A stretch of DNA of 64,000 nucleotides from Salmonella enterica subsp. enterica serovar Typhimurium str. LT2 (GCF_000006945.2 NC_003197.2:868001-932000); one strand, 5' to 3'. Shown: positions 43,350 to 53,562, counted from the stretch's first letter. The notes: generated by a model from the sequence alone, not told the origin. Numbers and translations are program-made.

Positions 43350-45782
43350 TTACAGCATATGTTCGGTACGGGCGATGATATCGTCCTGCGCATCCGGCGA
43401 CAGCGCGGTGAAGAAGGCGGAGTAGCCTGCCACACGCACGACCAGATCGCGGTACTGGTCTGGATGTTTTTTCGCATCCAACAGCGTTTCGCGTGACACG
43501 ATGTTGTACTGAATATGCCAGCCTTTATGCACCTCAAAGAACGTCCGTAGCAGAACCATCAGTTTCTGTTTGTCGGATTCGTTTTCCAGCGTCGTTGGGT
43601 TCAGTTTCTGGTTGAGCAGCACGCCGCCGAGAATGGAACCGGTAGGTAATTTGCCTACGGAACCAATCACCGCCGTCGGGCCGAGATGATCCGTACCTGA
43701 TGCAGGGCTTGCGCCTTCCGCCAGCGGTGTATGCGCTTTGCGACCATCCGGGGTAGCCATAGTCGCGGCGCCAAATGGCACGTTTGCTGAGATAGAGGAC
43801 GTACCGGCGTAATAGTTGCCGCCGACAGGGCCACGACCGTAGCGCGGGTTATGATATTGCTTCAGCTCATCAATATAGGTCTGATAAGCGCGCGCCAGCA
43901 GCGTATCGACGGTATCATCGTCGTTACCGTACTTCGGCGCGCCGTTAATCAGACGCTGGCGCAGCTGCTCATGGGTCAGCCCGTCAAAGTCATCGGCCAG
44001 CGCGGCGGCAAGCTGCTGTTGACCGATAACGCCCTGTTCGAAGACCAGTTTTTTCACAGCGGCGAGGCTGTTGCCCAGGTTGGCGATACCGACCTGGAGA
44101 CCGGATACCCAGTCATATTTCGCGCCGCCTTGCTTGATACTTTTCGCTCGCTCAATACAGTCATCTACCAGCGCTGAGCAGAGGATATCGTGGACGTTCT
44201 CTTCCAACATGGTGTCGACCACATACTCAATTTCAATCGATTTGCGCGTGTAGTAGCGAATTTGGGTATCCCAGGCGGCCATCACTTCGTCAAAATTGTT
44301 AAAGTTGCCTGCGGAGAGCGCCTTTTCCTGCGGCAGAAATACCTTGCCGCTGGTGGCGTCGCGACCGCCTTCCAGCGCCGCCAGCATGACGCGGGCGAAG
44401 TTAATAAAGCTCATGCCGGTGCAGCGATAACCCCATTTCCCGCCGACGGCGGTTTCGATACAGCCGATCGCCGCATAATCGTAAGCGTCCTGCGGTTCGA
44501 TCCCCAACTTGATAAATTCCGGGATGACGATTTCATCATTGTTAAACGCCGGCATCCCAAAGCCGCAGCGGATGACCTGGACGCAGGCGTCAAGGAAATC
44601 GTTACTCATTCCGGCGTGATAACGCACACTGAGGTTGGGCTGGGTAGAACGCAGACGTCCACAGGACTCCAGAATGGCGTAAGACAGCGGATTCACTGCA
44701 TCCATTGGCTGACCGTTGATAAGTTTCTGACCGCCAATGGTGACGTTTTGATACAGCGGGCTGCCCGCGGAGGCTTTAGAGTGCGAACCGGAGCGGATCT
44801 TGTTTACTTCCAGCAGTTTCAGCCAGCAGCTGTGCAGCAGTTCAATGGCGTGCTCACGATCCAGCGTCTGGTTTAGTTCGACATCGCGACGATAATAGGG
44901 GTAAAGATACTGGTCCATACGACCAAATGACACCGAGTGACCGTTAGACTCAATTTGTAGAATCAGTTGGATGAAGTAGCACAATTGCAGTGCTTGCCAG
45001 AAGGTCTGCGGCGGTTGGTGGGCGATCACCTCGCAGTTTTCGGCGATGGTAAGTAGCTCTTTACGACGGCTTTCACGGGACTCTTCGCCCGCCATCTGGC
45101 GCGCCAGCGCGGCAAAGCGCGTGATATGCTGGCTTACCGCGTCCAGCACAATATCAATCGCCTTCAGGAACTGCTCGCCATGCAGATCTTCCAGCACGGT
45201 CAGGTTGATGCGTGAGCGGCGCTCGGCGACTTTATCGCGCAGGCCATAAAGCCCTTTTTCCAGCAGCAGCGGGAAGTTCACCGCCAGGTGCGCATCGCCG
45301 GAAGTCATATTGCCTTCGGCTTTGATAATGCCAGTCGCCAGAAGCCCTTTTTGTTCATCGGTAAACATGCCGTAGCAGCGATCCTGGACGGTTTGACCGC
45401 GCCACCACGGACAGACGTCGTGCAGAATACGTTTGTTTTCTTCACTTACGGAAAAACCTGCGCCGGGCCGGTCCGCCAGGTCGTCGATCTCTTTTTCAAT
45501 CCACGAGACGGTATATTCCGGGAAAATCGGCGCGGCGCGGACTTCACTTGCCTGGTTGCCGACGATCAGTTCATCGTGTTTTATCCAGATAGTGCGTTCC
45601 GCCAGGTGATGGGCCAGCGCCAGCGCACGGCGTACCGGAATCGGTTTATCCAGATGCTGCTGGTACATTTCGGTATAATGCTGCGCGCGCTCGGTACAGA
45701 CCGGCGGTTTCACGATATGTACCAGCGCGGTTTTGTGCGCCTTAATGCGGTCACTGAGCGTGTCCAGTTTCAGTTGGGTCAT
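43350..45782 (-). CDS. pflF: PflF (YbiW), glycyl radical enzyme of unknown substrate
   Basis: 810 aa. The glycyl radical site is RVAGYSAFF with Gly786. The active-site cysteine is Cys441 in GCIETAVGG, with Glu443 two residues on. Pyruvate formate-lyase has Cys-Cys here; Cys-x-Glu is the pattern of the dehydratase/lyase branch (glycerol or propanediol dehydratase, choline TMA-lyase). So it is probably not a formate-lyase in spite of its name. It follows its activase pflE by 5 bp. Confidence 0.92.
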   Translation of the reverse strand: MTQLKLDTLSDRIKAHKTALVHIVKPPVCTERAQHYTEMYQQHLDKPIPVRRALALAHHLAERTIWIKHDELIVGNQASEVRAAPIFPEYTVSWIEKEIDDLADRPGAGFSVSEENKRILHDVCPWWRGQTVQDRCYGMFTDEQKGLLATGIIKAEGNMTSGDAHLAVNFPLLLEKGLYGLRDKVAERRSRINLTVLEDLHGEQFLKAIDIVLDAVSQHITRFAALARQMAGEESRESRRKELLTIAENCEVIAHQPPQTFWQALQLCYFIQLILQIESNGHSVSFGRMDQYLYPYYRRDVELNQTLDREHAIELLHSCWLKLLEVNKIRSGSHSKASAGSPLYQNVTIGGQKLINGQPMDAVNPLSYAILESCGRLRSTQPNLSVRYHAGMSNDFLDACVQVIRCGFGMPAFNNDEIVIPEFIKLGIEPQDAYDYAAIGCIETAVGGKWGYRCTGMSFINFARVMLAALEGGRDATSGKVFLPQEKALSAGNFNNFDEVMAAWDTQIRYYTRKSIEIEYVVDTMLEENVHDILCSALVDDCIERAKSIKQGGAKYDWVSGLQVGIANLGNSLAAVKKLVFEQGVIGQQQLAAALADDFDGLTHEQLRQRLINGAPKYGNDDDTVDTLLARAYQTYIDELKQYHNPRYGRGPVGGNYYAGTSSISANVPFGAATMATPDGRKAHTPLAEGASPASGTDHLGPTAVIGSVGKLPTGSILGGVLLNQKLNPTTLENESDKQKLMVLLRTFFEVHKGWHIQYNIVSRETLLDAKKHPDQYRDLVVRVAGYSAFFTALSPDAQDDIIARTEHML

Positions 45783-45787
45783 GATAA

Positions 45788-46687
45788 TTATCCTCGTAGG
45801 GTCGCGGTTAAACCTTTTTGGCAGGCGTACTTCTGGGCAAAATCAAGTAACGCCGGCGCATCCAGTGGTTTATCCGGGGCATGATAGGGTTGACTGAGTA
45901 AGTGGTATTTATTGATGCCCAGCGTGTGGTAGGGCAGAAAATGAATTTCCCCGACGTGCAGTTCGTCGGCGGCAAAGTCGGTAATGGCTTTAATGGCCTC
46001 CTCATCGGCATTAAATCCCTGAATCAGCGGGACGCGAATCACCATTTTTTTGCCCGCGGCGGCGAGTTTCCTGAGATTTTCCAGCACCCGCGAGGCGCTG
46101 CCATCGGTCCACTGCTTAAACGGCCCGTCGGCGACATGCTTCAAATCAGCCAGAAACAGATCGATATAAGGCAGTGAGGGCGCAATGTATTTCCATGGGA
46201 CATGCAGACAGGTCTCAACCGCAGTATGAATACCGGCGTCATGGCTGGCTTTAAACAGCTCTGCCGCCAGTTCCGGCTGCATAAACGGTTCGCCGCCGGA
46301 AAGCGTAAGACCGCCGCCGCTGCGATCGTAAAAAGGTTTATCGCGCAGTACCGTCGCCATGATCTCATCCACGCTTTTTATTTCGCCGCACACGGTTAAC
46401 GCCTGTGTGGGGCAGCAATGCGCCAGGATGGAAAAATGGGCGTCGGTCAGTTTCTCGCGATGGATGAGCAGGCCGTTTAGCGCGCGCTCAATGACGTCCG
46501 GCGCGGCTTGCGCGCACAGGTCGCATCCTTCGAGACACAGCCGCGCGTCGTATAACAGATCCTGAGCGCGGGCGCGGCTTTCCGGGTTCTGGCACCAGCG
46601 ACAGCCCAACGAACAGCCTTTGAGAAATACTACGGTACGGATACCGGGGCCATCGTGGGTAGAATAGCGCTGAATATTGAAGATCAT
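45788..46687 (-). CDS. pflE: PflE (YbiY), glycyl radical enzyme activase
   Basis: 299-aa radical SAM enzyme. The SAM cluster is Cys25-x3-Cys29-x2-Cys32 (GCSLGCRWC). Additional ferredoxin-like cysteines (Cys51, Cys55, Cys58, Cys91/92, Cys100) mark the activases of dehydratase-type glycyl radical enzymes; the true PFL activase lacks this insert. The GGE-type SAM motif LSGGEPFMQPE is present. First gene of pflE-pflF, with a palindrome at 46724-46737 upstream. Confidence 0.94.
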   Translation of the reverse strand: MIFNIQRYSTHDGPGIRTVVFLKGCSLGCRWCQNPESRARAQDLLYDARLCLEGCDLCAQAAPDVIERALNGLLIHREKLTDAHFSILAHCCPTQALTVCGEIKSVDEIMATVLRDKPFYDRSGGGLTLSGGEPFMQPELAAELFKASHDAGIHTAVETCLHVPWKYIAPSLPYIDLFLADLKHVADGPFKQWTDGSASRVLENLRKLAAAGKKMVIRVPLIQGFNADEEAIKAITDFAADELHVGEIHFLPYHTLGINKYHLLSQPYHAPDKPLDAPALLDFAQKYACQKGLTATLRG

Positions 46688-46723
46688 AAACGGCCTCTCT
46701 TATTTCATATAAAGATTAAATTA

Positions 46724-46737
46724 CTTTCGAATGAAAG
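46724..46737. promoter_or_regulatory. Palindrome upstream of pflE
   Basis: CTTTCGAATGAAAG, which reads CTTTCATTCGAAAG on the pflE strand, 37 bp before the start. Same motif as upstream of ybiU and ybiV. Confidence 0.5.
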
Positions 46738-46964
46738 CTATCTTGATGTGCGTCAACGAATGGAGAGGTTCTGACAAAGAGGCGTTAAATGAGGTACAAC
46801 ATCACGGTTTGAGGTTGTGGTATGGCGTTTAAGATGATGCCGCGCTGCTTGAGCCGATCGTCAGTCGGAGCTTGGGTAAGCTGGCTTTGCGTCTGATGAC
46901 AGTAATTATCTGTTGATACAGCACGGCCATAAACCGTGCTTTGGTATGTTTATCCGTAAAGTGG

Positions 46965-47714
46965 CTACTGCCCGCAGACCTCACAGCCGGGGTTGCGCAT
47001 TAACTTCATTTCGCGGAACTGACAGGTCATCGCATCGTACATGACGATTTTTCCGCTGGCAGGCTGACCGTAATGCGCCAGTAGCTTAATGGCCTCCATT
47101 GCCTGTAGCGAACCGATCACGCCAATCAGCGGCGCCATCACCCCTGCCTCTACGCAGGTCAGAGCGTTTTCGCCAAACAGACGGCTCAGGCAGCGGTAAC
47201 AGGGTTCGTTTTCCCGATACGTAAAGACGGTAACTTGTCCTTCCATACGAATGGCCGCGCCGGAGATTAGCGGCACTTTCGCGGTATAGCACCCGGCGTT
47301 AAGTTGATTACGTACGCTAACGTTATCGGTACAGTCCAGCACCAGCGAATGCCCGGCAATCAGGCTGGTCATAGCGTCGTCGTCCAGCCGCGCGTTAACG
47401 GGCGTAATGGTAATATGTGGGTTGATACGCGCCAGCGCGTCGCGGGCGGACTCTACCTTCGGCTGCCCGACCGTGGCGTCGCTGTGCAAGGTTTGACGCT
47501 GGAGATTGGAAACGGAAACGGTATCAAAATCGAGTAGCGTCAGTTGCCCGACGCCAGCGCCAGCCAGATACTGCGTTGCCGCGCAGCCGAGCCCGCCCAG
47601 CCCGACCACTAATACCCGCGCATCTTTTAACGCTTCCTGCCCTTCAAAATCGAAGCCGCGCAGAATAATTTGTCGGTTATAGCGCAGCATCTCCTGGTCG
47701 CTAAGTTCCGCCAT
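46965..47714 (-). CDS. moeB: MoeB, MoaD adenylyltransferase
   Basis: 249 aa, E1-like. It adenylates the MoaD C-terminus for sulfur transfer. The ATP loop is VVGLGGLGCAATQYLAGAGVG. The two zinc Cys pairs are PCYRC and the terminal CEVCGQ (Cys244, Cys247). The start overlaps the moeA stop by one base. In E. coli fsaA lies between moeB and pflE; it is missing here. Confidence 0.96.
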   Translation of the reverse strand: MAELSDQEMLRYNRQIILRGFDFEGQEALKDARVLVVGLGGLGCAATQYLAGAGVGQLTLLDFDTVSVSNLQRQTLHSDATVGQPKVESARDALARINPHITITPVNARLDDDAMTSLIAGHSLVLDCTDNVSVRNQLNAGCYTAKVPLISGAAIRMEGQVTVFTYRENEPCYRCLSRLFGENALTCVEAGVMAPLIGVIGSLQAMEAIKLLAHYGQPASGKIVMYDAMTCQFREMKLMRNPGCEVCGQ

Positions 47715-48949
47715 TACAGGCCTCCGAACAGAGCATTAAACGGCTCGACTTCCACCCATTCTCCCGGCTCAACATTGCCGCGTTCACGCTCCAGCACAAT
47801 AAAGCAGTTGCCCAGACTAAACGAGCTGAAAATATGTGAACCCTGGTGTCCGGTGGTCGTGACCTCCAGTTCGCCGTTGGCGCTACGTTGCAGAATGCCG
47901 CGCTGGAAATCGAGACGCCCCGGCGTTTTCTTCAGGCGAGATGCTGTGCGTACACGCTGGCGCGGCGGCACTGCGCTTGCCGTGTTGCCGCCAAGCTTCG
48001 CCAGTAAGGGCTGAACCAGTTGATAAAACGTGAGCGCCGCAGAGACTGGATTCCCCGGCAGGCCACAGAACCAGCTATTACTGAGCTTGCCGAAGGCAAA
48101 CGGTTTGCCTGGCTTGATAGCCAGCTTCCAGAAGGCGATTTCGCCCAGCTCCTCAAGGATGGTTTTGGTATAGTCCGCTTCACCAACCGAGACGCCGCCG
48201 GAGCTTATCACTACATCGGCCTGGCTGTCGGCGTCGATAAACGCGGCGCGAAGCTTACCGGGATCGTCAGGAATAATGCCTAAATTGATCACTTCGCAGC
48301 CAAGCTGTTGCAGCATCAAATGTATAGTTAGACGGTTAGTGTCATAAATTTGTCCCGCCTCCAGCGGCTGGCCCGGAAGCTGGAGCTCGTCGCCGGTCGA
48401 GAACAGCGCTACGCGCACTTTACGTACAACCTGCGCATCGGCAATTCCCAGCGACGCCAGCACTGGCAGTTCGGCAGTAGTCAGGCGCGTACCGGCCGGA
48501 AAGACCACCGCATCCTGGCGAATATCCTCGCCGCGGCGGCGGATGTTTTGTCCGCAACGAACATCGGCGGTAAAACGCACGCCGTCATCGGTTTGTTCCG
48601 TCTGCTCTTGCATGACTACCGCCTCGCAACCTGCCGGTACCGGGGCGCCGGTCATAATGCGAATGCAGGTTCCCGCAGGCCACTCTCCCTGGTAGGGCTG
48701 ACCGGCAAATGCTTTGCCGGCGACGGGCAGCGGCTTATCGGCGGACAAATCCGCCACACGTACCGCATAACCATCCATAGCTGAATTATCAAAGCCGGGG
48801 ACATCAAGGGGAGATACGATATCGGTCGCCAGGATGCGGCCAAAGCAGTTCACCAGCGGCAACGTTTCTACGGCGGTGAGAGGGGTAATACGTGAAAGCA
48901 TCTGGGTCAGCGCCGTTTCAAGCGGCATCAATCCGGCGGAAAATTCCAT
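47714..48949 (-). CDS. moeA: MoeA, molybdopterin molybdenumtransferase
   Basis: 411 aa. It inserts molybdate into adenylylated molybdopterin. Features include the [12 protein letters not shown] segment, [30 protein letters not shown] and [10 protein letters not shown]. The start [14 protein letters not shown] at 48949 has an AGGAG box 7 bases before; in-frame ATGs two and seven codons upstream are weaker. First gene of moeAB. Confidence 0.96.
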
Positions 48950-49151
48950 GAACATACTCCTGCGAGGCAAAATCGAATCCGGCTATTATGTCAGAAAACA
49001 GTGGCGGGCAGTATGCTACCTCGGTCTTAGAGACGGCCTTGCGCCTTTACATACCTTACGCATCTTTCTATATTCAAAAATCGAATGAATAACTCACAAC
49101 AATTCTGATAGTTATAGTAAAAGTTGTGTGCCACCGTAATGGACCCTAAAA

Positions 49152-50093
49152 ATGAATAAAGCAGTGATTGCGATTCACGGCGGCGCAGGCGCGATTGCTC
49201 GCGCGCAAATGAGCCATGAGCAGGAGCTACGCTATATCCAGGCGTTGTCAGAGATTGTTGAAAGCGGGCAAAAGATGCTGGAAGCGGGTGACAGCGCGCT
49301 TGATGTAGTGACGGAAGCGGTGCGCCTGCTGGAAGCGTGTCCGCTCTTCAATGCGGGTATCGGCGCGGTCTATACCCGAGACGGGACTCATGAACTGGAT
49401 GCCTGCGTGATGGACGGCAATACCCTGAAAGCCGGAGCCGTCGCGGGCGTGAGTCATGTTCGCCATCCTGTGCTCGCTGCCAGGCTGGTGATGGAGCGCA
49501 GCCCGCATGTACTCATGGTGGGGGAAGGGGCGGAAAACTTTGCCTTTTCACAGGGGATGGCGCGCGTTTCGCCGGATATCTTTTCCACCCCGGCGCGTTA
49601 CGAGCAATTGCTGGCGGCGCGTGCGGCGGGTGAAATGGCGCTCGATCACAGCGGCGCGCCGCTGGACGAAACGAAAAAAATGGGTACAGTCGGCGCGGTG
49701 GCGCGGGATAAATTCGGCAATCTGGCGGCGGCAACGTCTACCGGCGGGATGACCAATAAATTGCCCGGGCGCGTCGGCGACAGCCCGCTGGTCGGCGCCG
49801 GGTGTTATGCCAACAACGCCAGCGTCGCCGTTTCCTGTACCGGAACGGGAGAGGTCTTTATTCGCACGCTCGCGGCTTACGATATCGCCGCATTGATGGA
49901 ATATGGCGGACTCAGCCTTGCCGACGCCTGTGAGCGCGTGGTGATGGAAAAATTACCGGCGCTGGGCGGCAGCGGTGGATTAATCGCCGTTGATCACGAA
50001 GGTAATGTCGCGTTGCCGTTTAACAGCGAAGGGATGTATCGCGCCTGGGGATATGCCGGGGATACGCCGACCACAGGAATTTACCGGGAATAA
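49152..50093 (+). CDS. iaaA: IaaA (YbiK), isoaspartyl peptidase / L-asparaginase
   Basis: 313-aa Ntn-hydrolase precursor that cleaves itself between Gly178 and the nucleophile Thr179 (KKMGTVGAVA). The N-terminal AIHGGAGAI and the substrate loop GTGEVFIRT are conserved. It removes isoaspartyl dipeptides and also hydrolyses asparagine. It heads the gsi operon; gsiA starts 10 bp later. Co-transcription with a peptide importer suggests use of imported peptides. Confidence 0.95.
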   Translation: MNKAVIAIHGGAGAIARAQMSHEQELRYIQALSEIVESGQKMLEAGDSALDVVTEAVRLLEACPLFNAGIGAVYTRDGTHELDACVMDGNTLKAGAVAGVSHVRHPVLAARLVMERSPHVLMVGEGAENFAFSQGMARVSPDIFSTPARYEQLLAARAAGEMALDHSGAPLDETKKMGTVGAVARDKFGNLAAATSTGGMTNKLPGRVGDSPLVGAGCYANNASVAVSCTGTGEVFIRTLAAYDIAALMEYGGLSLADACERVVMEKLPALGGSGGLIAVDHEGNVALPFNSEGMYRAWGYAGDTPTTGIYRE

Positions 50094-50103
50094 GGAGCCG
50101 CAG

Positions 50104-51975
50104 GTGCCGCACAGCGATGAACTGGATAGCCGCGATGTTCTGTCCGTCAGTGGCCTGAATATCGCGTTTCACCACGAAGGGCAACAGGTAGACGCCGTGC
50201 GTAATGTGTCATTACGCCTGAAGCGTGGAGAGACTCTGGCGATTGTCGGCGAGTCGGGATCGGGAAAATCGGTGACGGCGCTGGCGTTAATGCGGCTGAT
50301 TGAGCAGTCGGGCGCGAACGTGCGCTGCGGCGAAATGCTGTTGCGTCGGCGTAATCGTCAGGTGATTGAGCTGTCTGAGCAGAGTGACGCGCAGATGCGG
50401 CGTGTGCGCGGCGCGGATATCGCCATGATTTTCCAGGAGCCAATGACCTCGCTCAACCCGGTATTTACCGTTGGCGAGCAAATTGCCGAATCTATTCGTT
50501 TGCATCAGGGGGCCAGCCACGAAGAGGCGCTGGCGGAAGCGAAACGTATGCTCGATCAGGTACGGATCCCGGAGTCGCAGGCGATTTTATCGCGTTATCC
50601 GCATCAGCTTTCCGGCGGGATGCGCCAGCGAGTCATGATCGCGATGGCGCTATCCTGCCGTCCGGCGGTATTGATTGCCGATGAACCCACCACGGCGCTG
50701 GATGTCACTATCCAGGCGCAAATTCTGCAACTTATCAAAGTGTTGCAGCAAGAGATGTCGATGGGCGTGATTTTTATCACCCACGACATGGGCGTCGTGG
50801 CGGATATCGCCGATCGCGTGCTGGTGATGTATCAGGGCGAGGCCGTGGAAACCGGCAGCGTAGAGCAGATTTTCCATGCGCCGACGCATCCTTATACCCA
50901 AACGTTACTGGCCGCCGTCCCTCAGCTTGGCGCGATGCGAGGCCACTCGCTGCCACGCCGTTTCCCGTTGATTTCCGCTGACGAACCGGCCCTTTATGAA
51001 TCGCAGATTGAGCAAGACACGGTGGTGGAAGGCGAACCTATTCTCCAGGTTCGGGGGCTGGTGACGCGATTCCCGCTGCGTAGCGGTCTCTTTAACCGCG
51101 TTACGCGTGAAGTTCATGCCGTTGAGAATATCAGTTTCGATCTCTGGCCCGGCGAAACGTTATCGCTGGTGGGCGAGTCCGGTAGCGGAAAATCGACGAC
51201 CGGACGCGCGCTGCTGCGGTTGGTTGAATCCCGGCAGGGGGAGATTATCTTTAACGGCCAGCGCATTGACACGCTGTCTGCGGGTAAACTCCAGCCGTTG
51301 CGCCGCGATATTCAGTGTATTTTCCAGGACCCTTACGCCTCGCTCGACCCGCGCCAGACCGTGGGGTATTCCATTATGGAACCTTTACGGATTCATGGCC
51401 TGGGGCAGGGGGACGCTGCGGCAAAGCGCGTGGCCTGGTTGCTTGAGCGTGTCGGATTACGTCCTGAACATGCCTGGCGTTATCCGCACGAGTTTTCCGG
51501 CGGTCAACGTCAGCGCATCTGCATAGCTCGCGCGCTGGCATTGAATCCTAAAGTGATTATTGCCGATGAGGCGGTCTCCGCGCTGGATGTTTCCGTTCGC
51601 GGGCAGATCATTAATTTACTGCTCGATTTACAACGGGAAATGGGGATCGCCTACCTGTTTATTTCGCATGATATGGCGGTCGTGGAGCGAATTAGCCATC
51701 GCGTGGCGGTGATGTATCTTGGTCAAATTGTTGAGATGGGGCCGCGGCGCGCCGTTTTTGAAAATCCGCAGCATCCTTATACGCGTAAATTGATGGCGGC
51801 GGTGCCGGTTGCCGATCCCTCCAGACACCGGCCGCGGCGCGTTCTGCTATCAGATGATATACCCAGCAATATTCATAAACGTGGCGAAGAGACGCCCGCC
51901 GTTTCATTACAGTTGGTCGGGCCGGGACATTATGTTGCGCGGCCGCTGCAGGATAATGCGCTCTCGCGCTTATAA
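50104..51975 (+). CDS. gsiA: GsiA, glutathione ABC importer ATPase (fused double cassette)
   Basis: 623 aa with two Opp-type cassettes: Walker A GESGSGKSV and GESGSGKST, signatures LSGGMRQR and FSGGQRQR, Walker B VLIADEPTTALD and VIIADEAVSALD. The second Walker B reads DEA instead of DEP, which leaves the catalytic Glu. The start is GTG at 50104 (PHSDELDSRD) with ATAAGGAGCC upstream; in-frame ATG codons further left lie within iaaA. Confidence 0.95.
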   Translation: MPHSDELDSRDVLSVSGLNIAFHHEGQQVDAVRNVSLRLKRGETLAIVGESGSGKSVTALALMRLIEQSGANVRCGEMLLRRRNRQVIELSEQSDAQMRRVRGADIAMIFQEPMTSLNPVFTVGEQIAESIRLHQGASHEEALAEAKRMLDQVRIPESQAILSRYPHQLSGGMRQRVMIAMALSCRPAVLIADEPTTALDVTIQAQILQLIKVLQQEMSMGVIFITHDMGVVADIADRVLVMYQGEAVETGSVEQIFHAPTHPYTQTLLAAVPQLGAMRGHSLPRRFPLISADEPALYESQIEQDTVVEGEPILQVRGLVTRFPLRSGLFNRVTREVHAVENISFDLWPGETLSLVGESGSGKSTTGRALLRLVESRQGEIIFNGQRIDTLSAGKLQPLRRDIQCIFQDPYASLDPRQTVGYSIMEPLRIHGLGQGDAAAKRVAWLLERVGLRPEHAWRYPHEFSGGQRQRICIARALALNPKVIIADEAVSALDVSVRGQIINLLLDLQREMGIAYLFISHDMAVVERISHRVAVMYLGQIVEMGPRRAVFENPQHPYTRKLMAAVPVADPSRHRPRRVLLSDDIPSNIHKRGEETPAVSLQLVGPGHYVARPLQDNALSRL

Positions 51976-52007
51976 CATTCAGACAGGCAGGGTTTCAGGA
52001 GAACAAC

Positions 52008-53546
52008 ATGACGCAATTTATTACGCATAAATGGCTGGCGGCGCTGGGACTGGCCTCATCCATTGCGGCTTTTCCGGCCCTGGCGGCCAAAGATGTGGTG
52101 GTGGCGGTAGGGTCTAATTTCACCACGCTCGATCCGTATGACGCCAACGATACACTCTCGCAGGCGGTGGCGAAGTCATTTTATCAGGGGCTGTTTGGCC
52201 TGGATAAAGACATGAAGGTAAAAAACGTCCTGGCGGAAGGCTATACCGTTTCTGATGACGGTCTGACCTACACCATTACCCTACGGCAGGGGGTGAAATT
52301 TCAGGACGGCGCGGATTTTAATGCGGCGGCGGTAAAAGCGAATCTCGATCGCGCCAGCAATCCGGATAACCACCTCAAGCGTTATAACCTGTATAAAAAT
52401 ATCGCAAAAACGGAGGTTGTCGATCCGGCAACGGTAAAAATTACCCTGAAACAGCCGTTCTCCGCTTTCATTAATATTCTGGCGCACCCGGCGACGGCGA
52501 TGATCTCGCCGCAAGCGCTGGAAAAATATGGCAAGGATATTGGTTTTCATCCGGTCGGTACCGGTCCATACCAGCTTGAAACCTGGAATCAGACCGACTT
52601 TGTCAAAGTGAAAAAGTTCGCCGGTTACTGGCAGCAGGGCTTACCCAAGCTGGATTCTATTACCTGGCGTCCGGTTACTGACAACAATACCCGCGCGGCG
52701 ATGCTGCAAACCGGCGAAGCGCAATTTGCTTTTCCTATCCCTTATGAGCAGGCCGCGTTACTGGCGAAAAATAAAAACCTCGAACTGGTCGCCAGCCCGT
52801 CCATTATGCAGCGTTATATCAGTATGAATGTGACGCAGAAGCCGTTTGATAATCCTAAGGTGCGTGAGGCGTTGAATTACGCTATCAATCGTCAGGCGCT
52901 GGTTAAAGTGGCGTTTGCCGGATACGCCACGCCGGCGACGGGCGTGGTGCCGCCGTCGATAGCCTATGCGCAAAGCTATCAGCCGTGGCCCTATGATCCG
53001 GCTAAAGCGCGCGAACTGTTGAAAGAGGCGGGGTATCCAGACGGTTTCAGTACCACGCTGTGGTCATCGCACAACCATAGCACCGCGCAAAAAGTGTTGC
53101 AGTTTACCCAACAGCAACTGGCGCAGATTGGCGTTAAAGCCCGGATAACCGCGATGGACGCCGGCCAGCGCGCCGCGGAAGTCGAGGGCAAAGGGCAAAA
53201 AGAGAGCGGCGTGCGAATGTTCTATACAGGCTGGTCGGCGTCGACGGGCGAAGCTGACTGGGCGTTATCGCCGCTCTTCGCATCACAAAACTGGCCGCCG
53301 ACGCAGTTTAATACCGCTTTTTACAGCAACAAGCAGGTCGACAGCGATTTGGCGGCGGCCTTAAAGACCAACGATCCGCAGGAGAAAACACGATTGTACA
53401 AAGAGGCGCAGGATATTATCTGGAAAGAGTCGCCCTGGATACCGTTGGTGGTGGAGAAATTGGTTTCTGCGCACAGTAAAAATTTGACCGGTTTCTGGAT
53501 TATGCCGGATACCGGTTTCAGCTTTGACGATGCGGATTTGAAGTAA
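52008..53546 (+). CDS. gsiB: GsiB, periplasmic glutathione-binding protein
   Basis: 512 aa. A signal peptide (KWLAALGLASSIAAFPALA) is followed by a type II (family 5) solute-binding protein fold with the YTITLRQGVKFQDG signature. It binds reduced glutathione for GsiACD. AGGAGAACAAC precedes the ATG; 32 bp separate it from gsiA. Confidence 0.96.
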   Translation: MTQFITHKWLAALGLASSIAAFPALAAKDVVVAVGSNFTTLDPYDANDTLSQAVAKSFYQGLFGLDKDMKVKNVLAEGYTVSDDGLTYTITLRQGVKFQDGADFNAAAVKANLDRASNPDNHLKRYNLYKNIAKTEVVDPATVKITLKQPFSAFINILAHPATAMISPQALEKYGKDIGFHPVGTGPYQLETWNQTDFVKVKKFAGYWQQGLPKLDSITWRPVTDNNTRAAMLQTGEAQFAFPIPYEQAALLAKNKNLELVASPSIMQRYISMNVTQKPFDNPKVREALNYAINRQALVKVAFAGYATPATGVVPPSIAYAQSYQPWPYDPAKARELLKEAGYPDGFSTTLWSSHNHSTAQKVLQFTQQQLAQIGVKARITAMDAGQRAAEVEGKGQKESGVRMFYTGWSASTGEADWALSPLFASQNWPPTQFNTAFYSNKQVDSDLAAALKTNDPQEKTRLYKEAQDIIWKESPWIPLVVEKLVSAHSKNLTGFWIMPDTGFSFDDADLK

Positions 53547-53562
53547 GTAATGCGATGGGGCT

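Noticed and set aside
44190..44876. Long plus-strand frame antisense to pflF
   Set aside because: It is a shadow of the conserved glycyl radical enzyme gene and has no recognisable features.
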